From NCBI GenBank assembly GCA_019916065.1, contig CM034236.1:15887167-15951166 (forward strand): a DNA stretch of 64,000 nt. The letters run 5' to 3'. A program made the position numbers and the translations under genes. The notes below the pieces were generated by a model. That model had not been told where the DNA came from. It searched no databases and saw nothing but the letters and a program-made list of their open reading frames with translations. How positions within the stretch are numbered: the stretch's first letter is position 1; the number at the start of each line of letters is the position of its first letter. Origin of the DNA: Vitellaria paradoxa. Lineage: Eukaryota; Streptophyta; Magnoliopsida; Ericales; Sapotaceae. Shown piece by piece: positions 1-11,940 of the stretch.

Positions 1-1797
1 ACATAAATAAGTCAATTAACGATAGTTGAGAACTATAGTAAAAAAAAATGCGAGTGATTTGGATAACTGAATTTAAAATTAAATTTAATTGTAGGAAATG
101 ACTTATATAATTTTGTAACTTAATTATGGGGTATTTTTAGAACAATACCTGAATAGATTGGACAACAAATCCTTGCGGTGCTTTGTTGATAGTATTGATA
201 TGATATTTTAAAGTAAATTTCAATTTGATACAACGGAAATTTTTAGATTTTATATAGGGGCGGTTTAGAGGTCAAAAAGTTAGAATAAAAATGTAGTTTT
301 CAAAAAATTAAAATAAAATATAGTTTGAGTTATTTATTATTATTATTATTATTTTACATTAGAGTGTAAACCACAAATTACAAAAAATAAAGATGAATAA
401 TTCCATTCGAACAGCTGTTCCTCTGTTCGAATGGATTTAGCAGATATCTTTTGACTTTACTATCATAACTTTTTGATATTTGTTAAAATCTTATTAAGAC
501 TTGTAGAAATTTTATTAGATTTGCAGAAATTTGTTGGAATTTATAAAAATATATAAATTTATATAGATTTATAGAAATTCACATCATTCGAGATAAAAAA
601 AAAAGTTTTATAAACAATTATAGAAATTTTTAGAATTTTTTGAAACTCCCAACATGTCCATATTCAATTATGGCAATATTCAAAGATTTTTTTTTCTGGT
701 ACATTGTATATTCATTTTTATTTATCGTCATTTCCTTATTTAGTGTGTGATTAGATTGCAAAAAATGAGTATAAATTAGTATAAGTAGCAGTCTCGTAAT
801 TCATGTAATATGTAAAAATTTAGAGTTTTATAAAAATTTATAAAAAAAAAAAAGTAAGTTTATTTACACTTCACAAATAATCTTTTGCATTCCACTTTAC
901 TTTTTTATTAATTAAAATTATACAATTATTAAGGCATAAATAAGTTATTTAATGATAGTCGAGAACCCATAGTAAAAAAAAATGCGAGTGATTTGGATAA
1001 CTGATTTTAAAATTTAAATTTAATTGCAAGGAATGACTTATCTAATTTTGTAACTTAATTATGGGGTATTTTTAGAATAATACCTGAACAGATTAGATAA
1101 CAAATCCTTTGTGGTGCCTTTGTTGATGGTATAGATATGATATTTTAATGTAAATTTCAAATTGATACACTGGAAGTTTTTATATCATAGATAAAAGCAG
1201 TTTGCAACTCAAAAAGTTATAATAAAATGTAGTTTTAGTTAATTTTTGACATTTGAAGTGTAAATCACAAATCACAAAAAATAAGATGAATATTTCTATT
1301 TGAATAGATTTTTATCTATTCGAAATAATTTGACAAATACTTTTTGACTATTCTGTCATAACTTTTTAATATTTGTTAAAATGTTGCTGGGACTCATAGA
1401 AATTTTATTAGATTTGTAGAGATTTGTAGAGATATATAAATTTACAGAGATTTATTGAGATTAATGTAATTTGAAGTAAAAAAGTTTTACAAAGAATTAT
1501 AGAGATTTTTATAGTTTTTCGGAACTCCAAATGGGTCCATATTCAATTACAGTAATATTTGCAGATTATTTTTCATACCTTGTGTATTCGTTTTTATTTA
1601 TTGTGATTTCCTTATTATATGTGCGATTAAGGTGCAAAATGTTAATATAAATTGATACAAGTAATAGTCCAATGTATAAAAAGTTAGAGTTTTATAGAGA
1701 TTTATAGAGAAGGTCAAGTTTATTTATACTCTACAAATAATCTCTTGTCCTCCACTTTAGTCTTTTATTAATTAAAATTACTTAATTACCCATATTT
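1..1797. repeat. Diverged direct tandem duplication, two ~0.9 kb copies
   Basis: Copy 1 (1 to about 930) and copy 2 (about 931 to 1797) can be followed side by side: both begin with CATAAATAAGT followed by AAAAAAAATGCGAGTGATTTG, share TTTGTAACTTAATTATGGGG, and end with an 'ACAAATAATCT...CCACTTTA' block. Copies differ by many substitutions and small indels, so the duplication is old. No coding potential is visible. The window starts at or inside copy 1, so further copies may lie to the left. Confidence 0.75.
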
Positions 1798-2993
1798 CTT
1801 TTCACATATGTTTTATATACTAAAAATGTCATAATAGCCCTTATACAAAAACTCAAACTGATACATATTTATAATATTATAAATACCATTATTTTATAGT
1901 AAAATTATTTTTTTAAATAAATACATAAGGCAATTTACCAATTTTTTTTTTTTAGATATTTTGATAAGTGAGTACAACAATTACAATCTATTTTTTTTTT
2001 TTTTGAAAAAAAATCACTTATGTAAATGAATTACCTTATTAAGATACAAATTTCCAATTCTATATTATTTAAAAAAATATTTGTTATTATTAAAACTCAA
2101 ATTAAGTTTTCAAAAGAAAGATAGGTATGATTTACTTGATAAATTTTCCTATGCTTCAAAGTTAATTTTTTCAGTTCATTGATTTTGCTAGTTAGATATG
2201 TTTTTGGATACTTTTATTTTTTCAGTATATGGAAAAAATTAATGATTCTATTTTGAATTTTTGATTGATTAGAAAAGTTAGTGGACGTAAAGGGTGAATA
2301 AAAATTTAAATTTAAAAGTTATCTTATTTTTATGTTTGCCGGTTTTATGCAAGAAAAAATATTTTGAAAGGTTAAAGTAAAATTTATTTTCATTTATATT
2401 TTTATCAATCATATATGGCTTAATCAAATAAGAAAATAACTTATTTCCATTTCAATTTATTTACAAACATTTGTAATTTTTTATTATCTTGATATTTATT
2501 TATTTTCTACAAATCTTTCGTAATTTATTTTTTTTTAACATTCGCCACATTTATATTTTTTCTCCTATTTTCTTTCATCAAATTATTTTTAAAATATATT
2601 ACTAAATTATGGAAATTGAAATGATCATATATAACTTTACTAAATGACTCAAGGATGATAACAAAAGTTAAAATAACAAAAGGAATGAAAGAAATTAGTT
2701 TTTTATTTGATTAAATTTTGAAATAAAGTAAAAATAAATTTTATTTTACGCAATTGTTAAAATATAAATATAAATAAAATTTACTTTAGTCTTTAAAAAT
2801 ATTATTTTATTCTTTCGTAGGTCTAAGGATTTGTTCAAATTTGTAAATATTTTCTTTATAAAGTGCATTTATGTCATTTTTAATTATACGCAAAAATAAC
2901 TAACAGAAAAAAAGAGAGTTTTATAATTTTACTTAATAAACATAGTAAAGTGGAGTGTAAGAGACTATTTATGAAATGCAAATAGGCTCACCC
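1711..2993. mobile_element. Non-autonomous element with ~48 bp imperfect inverted ends
   Basis: The left end (AGGTCAAGTTTATTTATACT...CCTCCACTTTA) and the reverse complement of the right end (GGGTGAGCCTATTTGCATTT...CACTCCACTTTA) match over most of 48 bases. The same terminus recurs at 853-900, 43836 and 44350, so this is a repeat family. The interior (about 1.2 kb) is AT-rich with no ORF. The superfamily and target duplication are unresolved. The left end overlaps copy 2 of the preceding duplication. Confidence 0.5.
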
Positions 2994-3096
2994 TAATACT
3001 TTTTATGTAAAAACCATTATTCTTGTTCATTGTTTTATTTAAAATATTTTATATCTATTATCTTATAATCCAATGGATTATATGATATAAAGGGTT

Positions 3097-5497
3097 AATA
3101 TTTACTTTGGTGCCCTATCCAAAGCAATTACTTCGATAATCTAGTATTTGTTATCCAATGATTTATATGATATAAGTGGTCAAGATTATTTTGGTGCCGT
3201 ATCCAAAACAACTACTTTGATAATTTAATTTCTGATGTCTAATGATTTATATGATATAAAAGCTATATCCAAAACAACTACTTTGATAATCTAATTTCTA
3301 ATGTCTAATGATTTATATGATATAAAAGCCAAGATTTACTTCGGTACCGTTTATATGATATTAAAGGCCAAGATTTACTTTGGTGTTGTGTCATGCCCCT
3401 AACTTAATTGTCCGGGATGGACGGCATGAGAATATGAGAACAAAATAAATTAAATAAAAAAACTGTACCAAGGTCGAGTTTCAATGCACTAATAACCACC
3501 AGAACAAGTAAATATGTTCCTCATTCCCATATAAAATAAATAAATACCATCAATCACGGTAAATTTAAGGCCACACCCTAGTGACTAAATTTAAGACTGA
3601 CACAGCCGCATAAGTCTCATCAACAACAATGCAATATAAGGGGAATACGAACATCTCAATACAAGTAAAATTCCATAACAGATAAATCTATCGATCTGAA
3701 CTCAGTTCCGGCTGGCTATTTCCTGGCCTCATCGGATCACCCGTAATATAGATAGAGTAAGTTGACCAGCCCATTAGGTAGAACCATGCAAGTGTGTTCT
3801 AATGAATATGCTCAAACATACAATATAACTCATAATAATAGCAACCAAAGATAATATAAAATGCACATGTCATGTTATGCAATGCAAACATCATATAAAA
3901 ATGCATATGTAATGTAGTGTAATTCTCCAATTCCCATCTACTCAAACCTTATCCAAAGTTAAGACTGGACTCAGGCTACTCTTGCCTGAGTTGCCTACGT
4001 ATCCCATATCGGAAATCAGATTACCGTAGTTCCTATCTCTTTTTTTTCCCTTATTTCATAACCAAACTCATGATCAATATAATCATCCCTACATCTCATC
4101 GATAAATGTAACAATCACATTATCTCAATATATATATAAACCAAATGGGGAACCGTGTTACATCTCCTTGCTCGTCTGCTAGGGAACCGTGTTACACCCC
4201 TAATCAGGCATCCGCTTATCTGAAGCAGGCATCTGCTCATTTCAAGCAGGGTCTGGCTACAATCCGGAAAAAATCCCATAATATCTCACTTCAATATTAA
4301 TGCCCAACTCCAAATGATTAATCTTTAATCACATATATATCGACTGGGAATCATCTGGTATTTTCAAAATCTCATTTTCTCATTTTTCTCAAATCGCGAA
4401 CCTTGTCTGCATATATAACTCGTGACTCAACACATCACAATATAAATGTGGCACTCTCAGTCAATCAATATCCTCAACATAGACCAGATGATGTTACCCC
4501 AACTCTAATGCACATAATATGCTCAATTATATAAAATAATTTTTTTCCAAAATTATTAACATAAAACAAAGCATGCTTTAAAATCTCAAAATTTACAGTT
4601 TTTCTAACATCTTTCCAATTCTATAATATCAACTATAATTTTTTATAACTCTAGGAGCAACATTATGATCCTCCCCAATTCTTTAGGGGTAAAATCGTAA
4701 TTTTTTTTCAAACTTTCGGGGTCATTTTGTAATTATTTAAACCTTTAGGGTCCACCTTGTAATTCTTTAAACTCTTAGGGAATCACTTTGTAATTATCTA
4801 AAACTTTGGGGGCTATTTTATAATTATTTAAAACTTCAGGGATCAATTTGTGATTATCTAAAAGTTTTGGCCCAAATTGTAATATCTTTAACTATTTTCT
4901 CTATTCTTTTTTCTTTTTTCTTTTTCTTTTTTTTCTTTTTCCCGTTTCTTCTCTAGTGAACGCCCAGTGAAATAGCTTCCAATTTCGGATTGACTTTCTA
5001 TTGTCAGTCTAAATTTAATTACTTCCATACAAAATAAACATATAGAAATTTATCCTAAAATCTCTATATATCATTTACATAATTATCATAACCCAAAAGT
5101 ATGAAAAATTCAACATGTATACACATATATATACACACCCGTATATATATACACACACACATCTCACAAAACTTCACCAAATCAAGCATATAAATATGTC
5201 AAAATGATCATTGTAACGTCTAGAATACAACTATAGGTCCCATTTACCTCAGATCTAAAGAGAAAATGAGAAATAAAGAGATTTTAGTTTAGGTAACAAA
5301 CCTTTAGGCGTCAATTTCTCCCACCTCGAGCAAAATTACGCGAAACGGACACTTCCATAGCGTTCACGGCGTTTAAAACTATCTGGGTGTACCTTCCTTC
5401 CTTCCTAGATCCCTCTCTCTCTTCCCTCTATTTCCCTCTCTCTCTCTTTTCTCTCTCTCCCTGTAGTCTCCCCTGGAAACCCACGACCAAAAGTCAA

Positions 5498-5530
<33 letters not shown>

Positions 5531-6480
5531 AAAAAAGAAAGAAAAAAAATTGAAAGGAAACGAAAGAAGGAAAGAAGAGAAAAAGAACGGGCCTTGGGCC
5601 CAGTTTGTCCAACCCAACACTACTTCAGACTATTTTTAGTCTAGAAAAATAAAATAATTAAACTCTATCTCCAATTTAATATGTTATCAGCTCAAAATAA
5701 TATATAAATTGTCAAATTTAAATATTGGGTGTTACATGTTATATCCAAAATAACTACTTCGATAATTGAGTCTTTGTCATCCAATGGTTTATATATTATA
5801 AAAGGGCCAAGATATATTTCAATATCGTATCCAAAACAACTACCTTGATAATCTAGTTTTTGTTATCTAATGGTTTATATGATGTAAAGGGCCAAGATTC
5901 ACTTCAGTGTCATTTAGATGATATTAAGGGCCAATGTTTACTTCAGTGCCGTATCTAAAATAACTACCTCGTTTATCTAGTTTTTGTTATCCAATTGTTT
6001 ATATAATATAAAAGGCCAAGATTTACTTCGGTGTCGTTTATATAATATTAAAGGCCAATATTTACTTCAGCGTCGTATCTAAAGCAACTACTTCGATAAT
6101 CTAGACTTTGCTATCCAATGGTTTATATGACATAAACGGCCAAGATTTACTTCAATGCCATGTATAAAATATAAAGGGTCAAGATTTATTTTCAGTGTCA
6201 TATCCAACACAACTACTTCGATAACTTAGTTTTTGTTATCCAATAGTTTATATAATATAAAGGGTCAAGATTTACTTCGGTGCCATTCATCAAATATAAA
6301 AGGGCCAAGATTTACTTCAGTACGGTATCTAACACAATTACTTCAATAATTTAATTTTTGTTATTTAATTGTTTATATGATATAAAGGGCCATGATTTAC
6401 TTTGATACTATTTATAGAATATTAAGGGTTAAGATTTATTTCAGTGTTATATCCAAAACTACTTTGATAATTTAGTCATT
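3097..6480. repeat. Composite minisatellite, interrupted by a solo LTR
   Basis: Two blocks (3097-3388 and 5737-6480) consist of a degenerate tandem repeat. A long monomer of about 85 bp runs from ATTTACTTYGGTGCCGTATC through AACTACTTCGATAATCTAG to TTTATATGATATAAAGG. It alternates irregularly with a short monomer of about 39 bp that goes straight from the GGTGTCGT motif to TTTATATGATATTAAAGG. The array was continuous before the LTR at 3389-5736 entered it. It has no coding role. Confidence 0.8.
3389..5736 (-). mobile_element. Solo LTR (about 2.35 kb), minus orientation
   Basis: On the minus strand the segment begins TGTAACACCCA and ends GGGCATGACA, the TG...CA termini typical of plant Ty3/gypsy LTRs. 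It is bracketed by TGTTG (3384-3388) and TGTTA (5737-5741), a 5-bp target duplication with one change. No primer-binding site, polypurine tract or gag-pol lies beside it, and the minisatellite resumes directly on both sides. This is the footprint of a retrotransposon reduced to one LTR by LTR-LTR recombination. The sequence differs from the LTR at 13544-15198, so it is a different family. Confidence 0.75.
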
Positions 6481-6489
6481 CCCTTCTTA

Positions 6490-7873
6490 TAAATATCATG
6501 TTAGGGTTTATTCTCACATATGACTTCTTATTCTCAAGATTTGCCTTTTACAACGCTGACAATGGTGATACAAGCTTTCTTTTTCTAATGACTATTACGA
6601 ACCTTTGCCCTTATGCCTCCATTCAGCGGTTTTTATTTATTTTTACTTTCTTTATTTATTTTGAGTAATTACTTATTTTTAGATTTTATATATAATTTCT
6701 CATTTTTCTTTTAAATTCATGTAATTTTTTGTGGATTCTTAATAATGGTGTTAACTATTTTAGATATGTTATGAGTTTTAGACAAGTGGCTTTAGGTTCA
6801 AGCAAAAATAAATAAATAAAATAATAAAATAAAATAAAGGAGTTAATCCTAGGGTGTACCCTAGATATGATATATCTTCTATGAATGGGAAGATCATATA
6901 CTTCTTCTATTGTTCTATATGATCTTATTATCATATATAAATAAATAAATAAAATATATTGTTCTATAGCCTACAATATATTGCATTTTTTCAAGTTAAA
7001 ATTTTCTAATTTTGTTTCATATGTATGTATATGAATATTTATGAGTTAAGGATGATAATTATGTGTTTTTATTTTATTTTTATTTTTTAAACGAAAAGTG
7101 TTGTTTATCAAATAAATTGACTTATTTTACCCGAGATCTATTGTGAATATCTTCTACGAATGGGAAGATGATAAGCATATTCTATATGAATATCTTCTTG
7201 TTGTCACCATAAAATATTTCATTTGTTAAGGGAAACTTTTTTAATTTTGTTCATATTTATATATACATATATCAAATAATTATAAGTTAAAGATGCTACG
7301 CGTGTATTTTTAAAAATATTTTCAAAGTTTTAAAGAAGAGTGTGTCTTTCAAATAAATTTACTTTTTTATGAATAAATAAATTTATTTATTTTTTATTTT
7401 GAGATTTTGTATAATTTTGGAATAAGAACACTGTATCAATAATTATTAATCAAAATATCATGGATGCTTATGGACTATTCAATGGCAAAAATATAAATTC
7501 CTTAATAATTGAAAATTGAATTTAAATAAAAAAAATTAGGGGAATCCTAAATAATATGTATTGTAAAATAATATTTTATCTTAAACTGTTTACAATCAAT
7601 TTTATTAATTTTAATTACAATTACTCTATGAAGTTGAGCAAGTCTAATTTTATCCACAAGACATAATAGAAAGAATTTATAATGTAAATTTTATTTTTTC
7701 CTTAATATGTTAACAAATGATATAAATTCTCGCAGAAGAGATCACAAGATCAGACAGAATCATTGCTCATCTCATTTCTGATAAAAATGCATCACCAATT
7801 TTACACGGTAAGAAATAAGTATATCTCAAATTGATGTGAAATATCATGGTATTTTGAAGTTCTATAACATGAA
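6490..7873. other. AT-rich intergenic DNA with a ~240 bp diverged direct repeat
   Basis: No gene is visible. Two segments (about 6880-7120 and 7140-7370) share the order TCTTCTAYGAATGGGAAGAT, AATTTTGTT, TATTTATGAGTTAARGATG and TCAAATAAATT, indicating an old tandem duplication. The rest is AT-rich low-complexity sequence. Confidence 0.5.
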
Positions 7874-8030
7874 GGATAAATTACATATATCTCCTCAGGC
7901 ATTACACTAATTACACATAGACCCCAACATTTAAAATTCACAATTGCCCCCTTATTTTGAAATGTTACTAACGCTCGACCCTTTCTGTTAGTTTTGTTCC
8001 TTAATCCGTTAAAATGTTTATTGTGAAGAT
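7874..8030 (+). repeat. Mutator-like long terminal inverted repeat, single end
   Basis: The segment matches the left TIR of the element at 21922-23555 in order and orientation: GGATAAATTACAT, ATTACACATAGACCCC, TTATTTTGAAATGTTACTAA, then CCCTTTCTGTTA. Only the left end is visible here; no matching right end was found downstream as far as about 18 kb. It lies 175 bp upstream of the plant-mobile-domain pseudogene, so that pseudogene could once have been cargo of this element (inference). Confidence 0.55.
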
Positions 8031-8204
8031 AATTTTACCCTCAACTTAATTAATTTAATTATAAATAAAATAAATATAAGTTTATACATATATATACATT
8101 GTAATAAATATATATATATATATAAGCAGATGGGCAGCATCGAGCGACGGGCTGTGTGGCTATAGATCTCTCTCTCTCTTACAAGGTCTCTCTCTTCCAC
8201 TTCC

Positions 8205-8321
8205 ACCTACAGAACCAGCCAACAAGACACCCACTTGGTCTGTGGGATTGCCGAGAAATGGTGTCCCCACACCAACACCTCTGTTTTCAGTTGGGGAGAA
8301 GCCACTATCACTCTAGAAGAC
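8205..8321 (+). pseudogene. Plant mobile domain (PMD) pseudogene, 5' fragment
   Basis: Reading from about 8235, the frame gives HLVCGIAEKWCP followed by WGEATITLED at 8292-8321. Both are hallmark stretches of the aminotransferase-like plant mobile domain (PF10536), found in MAIN/MAIL1-type nuclear proteins and in many transposon-derived proteins. The segment stops exactly at the AAGAC target duplication of the gypsy element, and the next domain motif (GGFSVLGH) resumes at 15218. No start codon or upstream domain is recognisable; the upstream DNA is a CT microsatellite. The fragment is non-functional because of the insertion. PMD proteins have roles in silencing and meristem maintenance, but nothing here shows a function. 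Confidence 0.7.
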
Positions 8322-8467
8322 TGTAATGACCCAGAAATTTTAAAACTTGCTAAATTTTGTTGAGTTATTAATTAAATATTTATCATATTGGGAATGTATG
8401 GGTTGTGTGAGGATATTTTCTTTTTAGCGTTTAAATATATTTGTGAAAAAAAATTCGGGGTATGACA
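8322..8467 (+). repeat. 5' LTR, internally deleted (146 bp)
   Basis: It starts TGTAATGACCCAGAAATTTT like the 3' LTR at 13544 and ends ATTCGGGGTATGACA, equivalent to ATTCGGGTCGTGACA at 15184-15198. About 1.5 kb between these ends, present in the 3' LTR, is missing. The missing part contains the TATA-like sequence, so this LTR has lost its promoter. Confidence 0.9.
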
Positions 8468-8470
8468 GAT

Positions 8471-8482
8471 TGGTATCAGAGC
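8471..8482 (+). other. Primer-binding site (initiator Met-tRNA)
   Basis: TGGTATCAGAGC, complementary to the 3' end of plant initiator methionine tRNA, lies three bases after the 5' LTR. This is where minus-strand DNA synthesis of the retrotransposon would start. Confidence 0.92.
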
Positions 8483-8639
8483 TTAGGTTCGAATACCTAG
8501 GGATAGTGGGAGCTAAAATTTCTATGTGATAGAATATACTTACGTGCCTTATAGGATTTCAAGAGAGTTAGTAGTAATTGGAATTATGAATTGATAATAA
8601 TCAGTTTCTTAATCCCTTTTTGATTTCCATTCTTAGAGG

Positions 8640-9995
8640 ATGCCTTCACGTGTTGCTAATGCTAGCGGTAGGGGCCGTGGTCGAGGTCGTGGCCAAGGTC
8701 GAGGTCGTGGCCGAGGTCAAGGACAGGGACAAAGAGTCCCGGCAATTGAGGATATACACATGCAACATGATGTGGCTCAGGATCAAGAGTCACATGCAAG
8801 AATTGGAGCAGAGCTACCACCAAGAGTGGCCGATGCATCACAGGGAGTAGAGGTCCCACGTGATACTGGAGTTCTACCAGAGTTTGGAGACGTGCCTCAG
8901 GCAAAAGGCGAGCAGGCAAGGGTGGCTAATACACCACGAATTGTAAATGATCAAGCTGGAGTGGGCAATGTTTCTCAAGAAGGCTTAGTTAACCCCAAAT
9001 AATTTCTACGGAATATGGCCACGACAATGATGAAGATGGTGGGAGGAACACAGAAAGACGAATCAATTTCAGCATTAACTACGTTCAAAAGGATGAATCC
9101 ACCCACATTTGATGGAGAGGCAGATCCAGATATGGTTGAGAGTTTCCTATCACAGTGTGGAGGATATTTAATACAATGGGGATTATTCAGGATAAGGTGA
9201 AGGTGTCTTACATAGTGTTTCAATTGATTGGAAAGGTGAGTGATTGGTGGACATCAATAGAAGATTCTTAGGATGTGGGCGAAATAACTTGGAAAAAATT
9301 CAAGGAGATGTTTAGAGATCAATTCTTTCCGTTACCAATGAGGGATGCAAAAAGAGATGAGTTCATGAATCTGATTCAAGGTACGATGATCGTGTTGGGG
9401 TATAAGCGTAAGTTTTTTGCTCTTTCTAAGTATACACCAGAGATGGTTTCGACAGAGTATAATAAATACTGAAGATTTGAGAGGGGTTTGAGGCCAGCCA
9501 TCAGGGGTAAGGTAGTACTTTTACATTTGGAGGACTATAAAACATTGACAACCTGAGCTATGATAGTAGAGAAAGATTTAAATGACATGAAGCAGCAGAC
9601 AGATAACAGGCAAGGTAAAGTTCAGCTCTTACACCAGACAAGAAAAAATAAAAATAGACAAAGAGAAGATTCACAGTATCGGCAGAGCAGTACACCTCCT
9701 ACTCATTCTATAGCAGGAACGACCTCATAAAGTTCAATTATTTGTTTCCAGTGTAAGCAACTCGGACATAGAAAGTTAGAATGCCCTCAAAGGGGAGGAT
9801 CAAGTAGAGTTGAGCAGAGGATTAAATCGAGATCATGTTACTAGTGTGGCCAGTAGGGTCATATTTTAAGAGATTGTCCGCAACGGCAAGGGACTTCAAG
9901 TGTTGTTCAACCACAGCAACCTACTCAGTCAGTTTCTTACCAGCAGAGTTCTAGACCATCAGGGTCACAGGCCATACAACCACAATAATCCAGGG
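8640..9995 (+). pseudogene. Retrotransposon gag (capsid/nucleocapsid), broken
   Basis: The start is the ATG at 8640. The first 30 residues are a Gly-Arg-Gln repeat (GRGRGRGQ type), probably RNA-binding. A TAA at 9000-9002 interrupts the frame, which continues unchanged from 9003 into MATTMMKMVGG and PPTFDGEADPD, the start of the Retrotrans_gag domain. Frame changes follow near 9195 and 9475. The nucleocapsid has two CCHC knuckles in one frame. The first (9743-9784) is C-x2-C-x4-H-x4-C and intact. The second (9836-9877) keeps its Cys and His positions but contains two TAG stops. In a live element this protein would package the RNA in cytoplasmic particles. Confidence 0.85.
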
Positions 9996-10062
9996 TGGAC
10001 CTCAACAGGGCCAACGGGGTAACAAGCCATCAGCGACACAAACACAAGGAAGAGTTTTTGCA

Positions 10063-10530
10063 TTGACACGAGATGATGGGCTTGTTGAAACTATTGTGAC
10101 TAGAGGTACATTTCTTATTTTTACTTCTAGAGCCACAGTACTTATAGATACTGGAGCATCGCATTTGTTTATTTCTGCACATTTTGCTTCTGCACTGAAA
10201 TTAACTATAGAACAATTGGTCCCACCTGTACGTGTCGAGACGCCAATTGGGGGTCATACCATTTTAACTCAAATTTGTAAAGGGTGTGAGATCACCATAA
10301 TTGACAAGATTTCTGCATCAGATCATCATTTACTATTCGACTTGATTGTATTAGGGATGAACAACTTTGACATTATTCTCGGTAAGGATTGGCTATTTGT
10401 TTATCGAGTAATAATAGATTGTGCCAAAGGGAGAGTAACTTTGCATACACTTGAGGATGACCAGATACGATTCACGGGCGATCGTAGAGATTCTTTGGTC
10501 ACACATTTTCTAGATAGACAAAATGATTGA
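10063..10530 (+). pseudogene. Retrotransposon aspartic protease (pol, N-terminal part)
   Basis: This is a retropepsin-type domain of the gypsy Pol polyprotein. The active-site motif DTGASH lies near residue 29, and a later hydrophobic stretch, DIILGKDWL, corresponds to the second conserved loop. The protease would process Gag-Pol. The reading frame stays open through the domain, but it ends in a stop next to the reverse-transcriptase frame, which is shifted by one base, and gag upstream is broken. It cannot therefore be made as part of a full polyprotein. Confidence 0.85.
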
Positions 10531-11582
10531 TTTATATAGCTTGTTTGCCAGCTTAGTTTTGGAGGAGGAGGAGGAGGTGAATAATAAGGTAGAGTTGCCA
10601 CAAGTTGTGTGTGAGTTTTCAGATGTATTCCCGGAAGACTTAACAGAGTTGCCACCAGAACGGGAAGTAGAATTTAGTATTGATCTAGTTCTAAGCACGG
10701 AGCCAATATCTGTGGCACCTTATAGACTGGCTCCAGCAGAAATGGTTGAGCTAAAGGCTCAGCTTGAGGACTTGATTGCTAAAGGTTTCATTCATCCAAG
10801 TACCTCGCCGTGGGGAGCATCGGCATTGTTCGTGACAAAGAAAGATGGTTCGTTGCGGATGTGTATCGTCTACAGGAAGTTAAATAGGGTGACAATAAAG
10901 AATAAATACCCACTACTGAGGATTGATGACTTGTTTGACCAGCTCAAGGGTTCACAGTGCTTTTCAAAGATTGATCTGAGATCAGGGTATCATCAATTGA
11001 GAGTGAAGAAGAAGATATACCAAAGATAGCTTTTAGGACTCGATATGGGCATTACGAGTTTTAGTAATGTCATTCAGATTGACAAATGCCCCTACAACTT
11101 TTATGGATTTGATGAACAGAATATTCAGTGCTTACTTAGATAAAGTTTTGGTAATATTCATTGATGACGTGTTGGTGTATTCCAGATGCAAGGAGGAGCA
11201 TGAGGAGCATTTGAGATTAGTACTCCAAACTTTAAGGGAGCACAAGCTTTATGCTAAATTAAGTAAGTGTGAGTTTTGGCTTAAAGAAGTGAAGTTTCTT
11301 GGGCATGTTATGCCCAGTAAAGTGGTATTAGTAGACCCATCTAAGATAGAAGCAGTTATAGATTGGCCCCAACCAAAGACCGTATTTGAGATTCGAAGTT
11401 TCTTGGGACTATCAAGATATTATCGAAGGTTTGTTCAAGATTTTTCGAGGTTAACTGCACCAATTACCAGGTTGACTCGAAAAGGAGTGGAATTTGTGTG
11501 GGATGAGGCTTGTGAAAAGTCATTTCAAGAGTTAAAGGTGAGATTAACTTCTGCACCAATGTTAGTGATTCCAAAAAGATGA
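10523..11582 (+). pseudogene. Retrotransposon reverse transcriptase
   Basis: The fingers and palm of a gypsy reverse transcriptase are visible. [13 protein letters not shown] leads in, [16 protein letters not shown] and [12 protein letters not shown] mark the first catalytic aspartate region, and FIDDVLVYS (about 11157) is the (Y/F)xDD catalytic box with both aspartates kept. A frameshift between 11000 and 11066 moves the frame by one, splitting the domain into two readings (10523-11029 and 11067-11582). After the catalytic box, [16 protein letters not shown] marks the thumb/connection. A TGA at 11580-11582 ends the open reading within the RNase H lead-in. Confidence 0.9.
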
Positions 11583-11940
11583 TTGGGCTACACAATGTAT
11601 TGTGATGCTTCTAAGGAGAGATTAGGGTGTGTGCTTATGCAAGGAGGTAGGGTTGTGGCCTACGGGTAATCACAGGTAAAGATTCATGAGCAAAATTATC
11701 CTGTACATGACCTAGAGTTAGCAGCAATAATTTATACTTTGAAGAGTTGGAGACATTACCTATATGGAGAAAAGTTTGAGGTACTCTCAGACCACAAGAG
11801 TTTAAAGTATATCTTTACGCAGAAAGATTTAAATTTGAGACAAAGGAGATGGATGGAGTATATGGAAGATTATAATTTTGAATTGCACTATCATCCAGGG
11901 AAATCAAATGTGGTTGCAGATGCCCTTAGTCAAAAGACTC
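11583..11940 (+). pseudogene. Retrotransposon RNase H
   Basis: The domain continues in the same frame as the reverse transcriptase above. YCDASKERLGCVLMQ gives the first catalytic aspartate, LELAAIIYTLKSWRHYL the catalytic glutamate helix, and LSDHKSLKYIF the next aspartate. HPGKSNVVADALSQ near the end is the conserved RNase H terminus leading to integrase. An in-frame TAA interrupts it near 11667 (after VVAYG). The domain would degrade the RNA strand during reverse transcription. Confidence 0.85.

Noticed and set aside
5379..5620. Minus-strand ORFs of 71-77 codons
   Set aside because: They read through CT and TAA microsatellites inside the solo LTR; low-complexity Phe/Tyr runs, no protein features.
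8662..9223. Minus-strand ORFs opposite gag
   Set aside because: Shadows of the plus-strand gag frames, which carry recognisable domain motifs.
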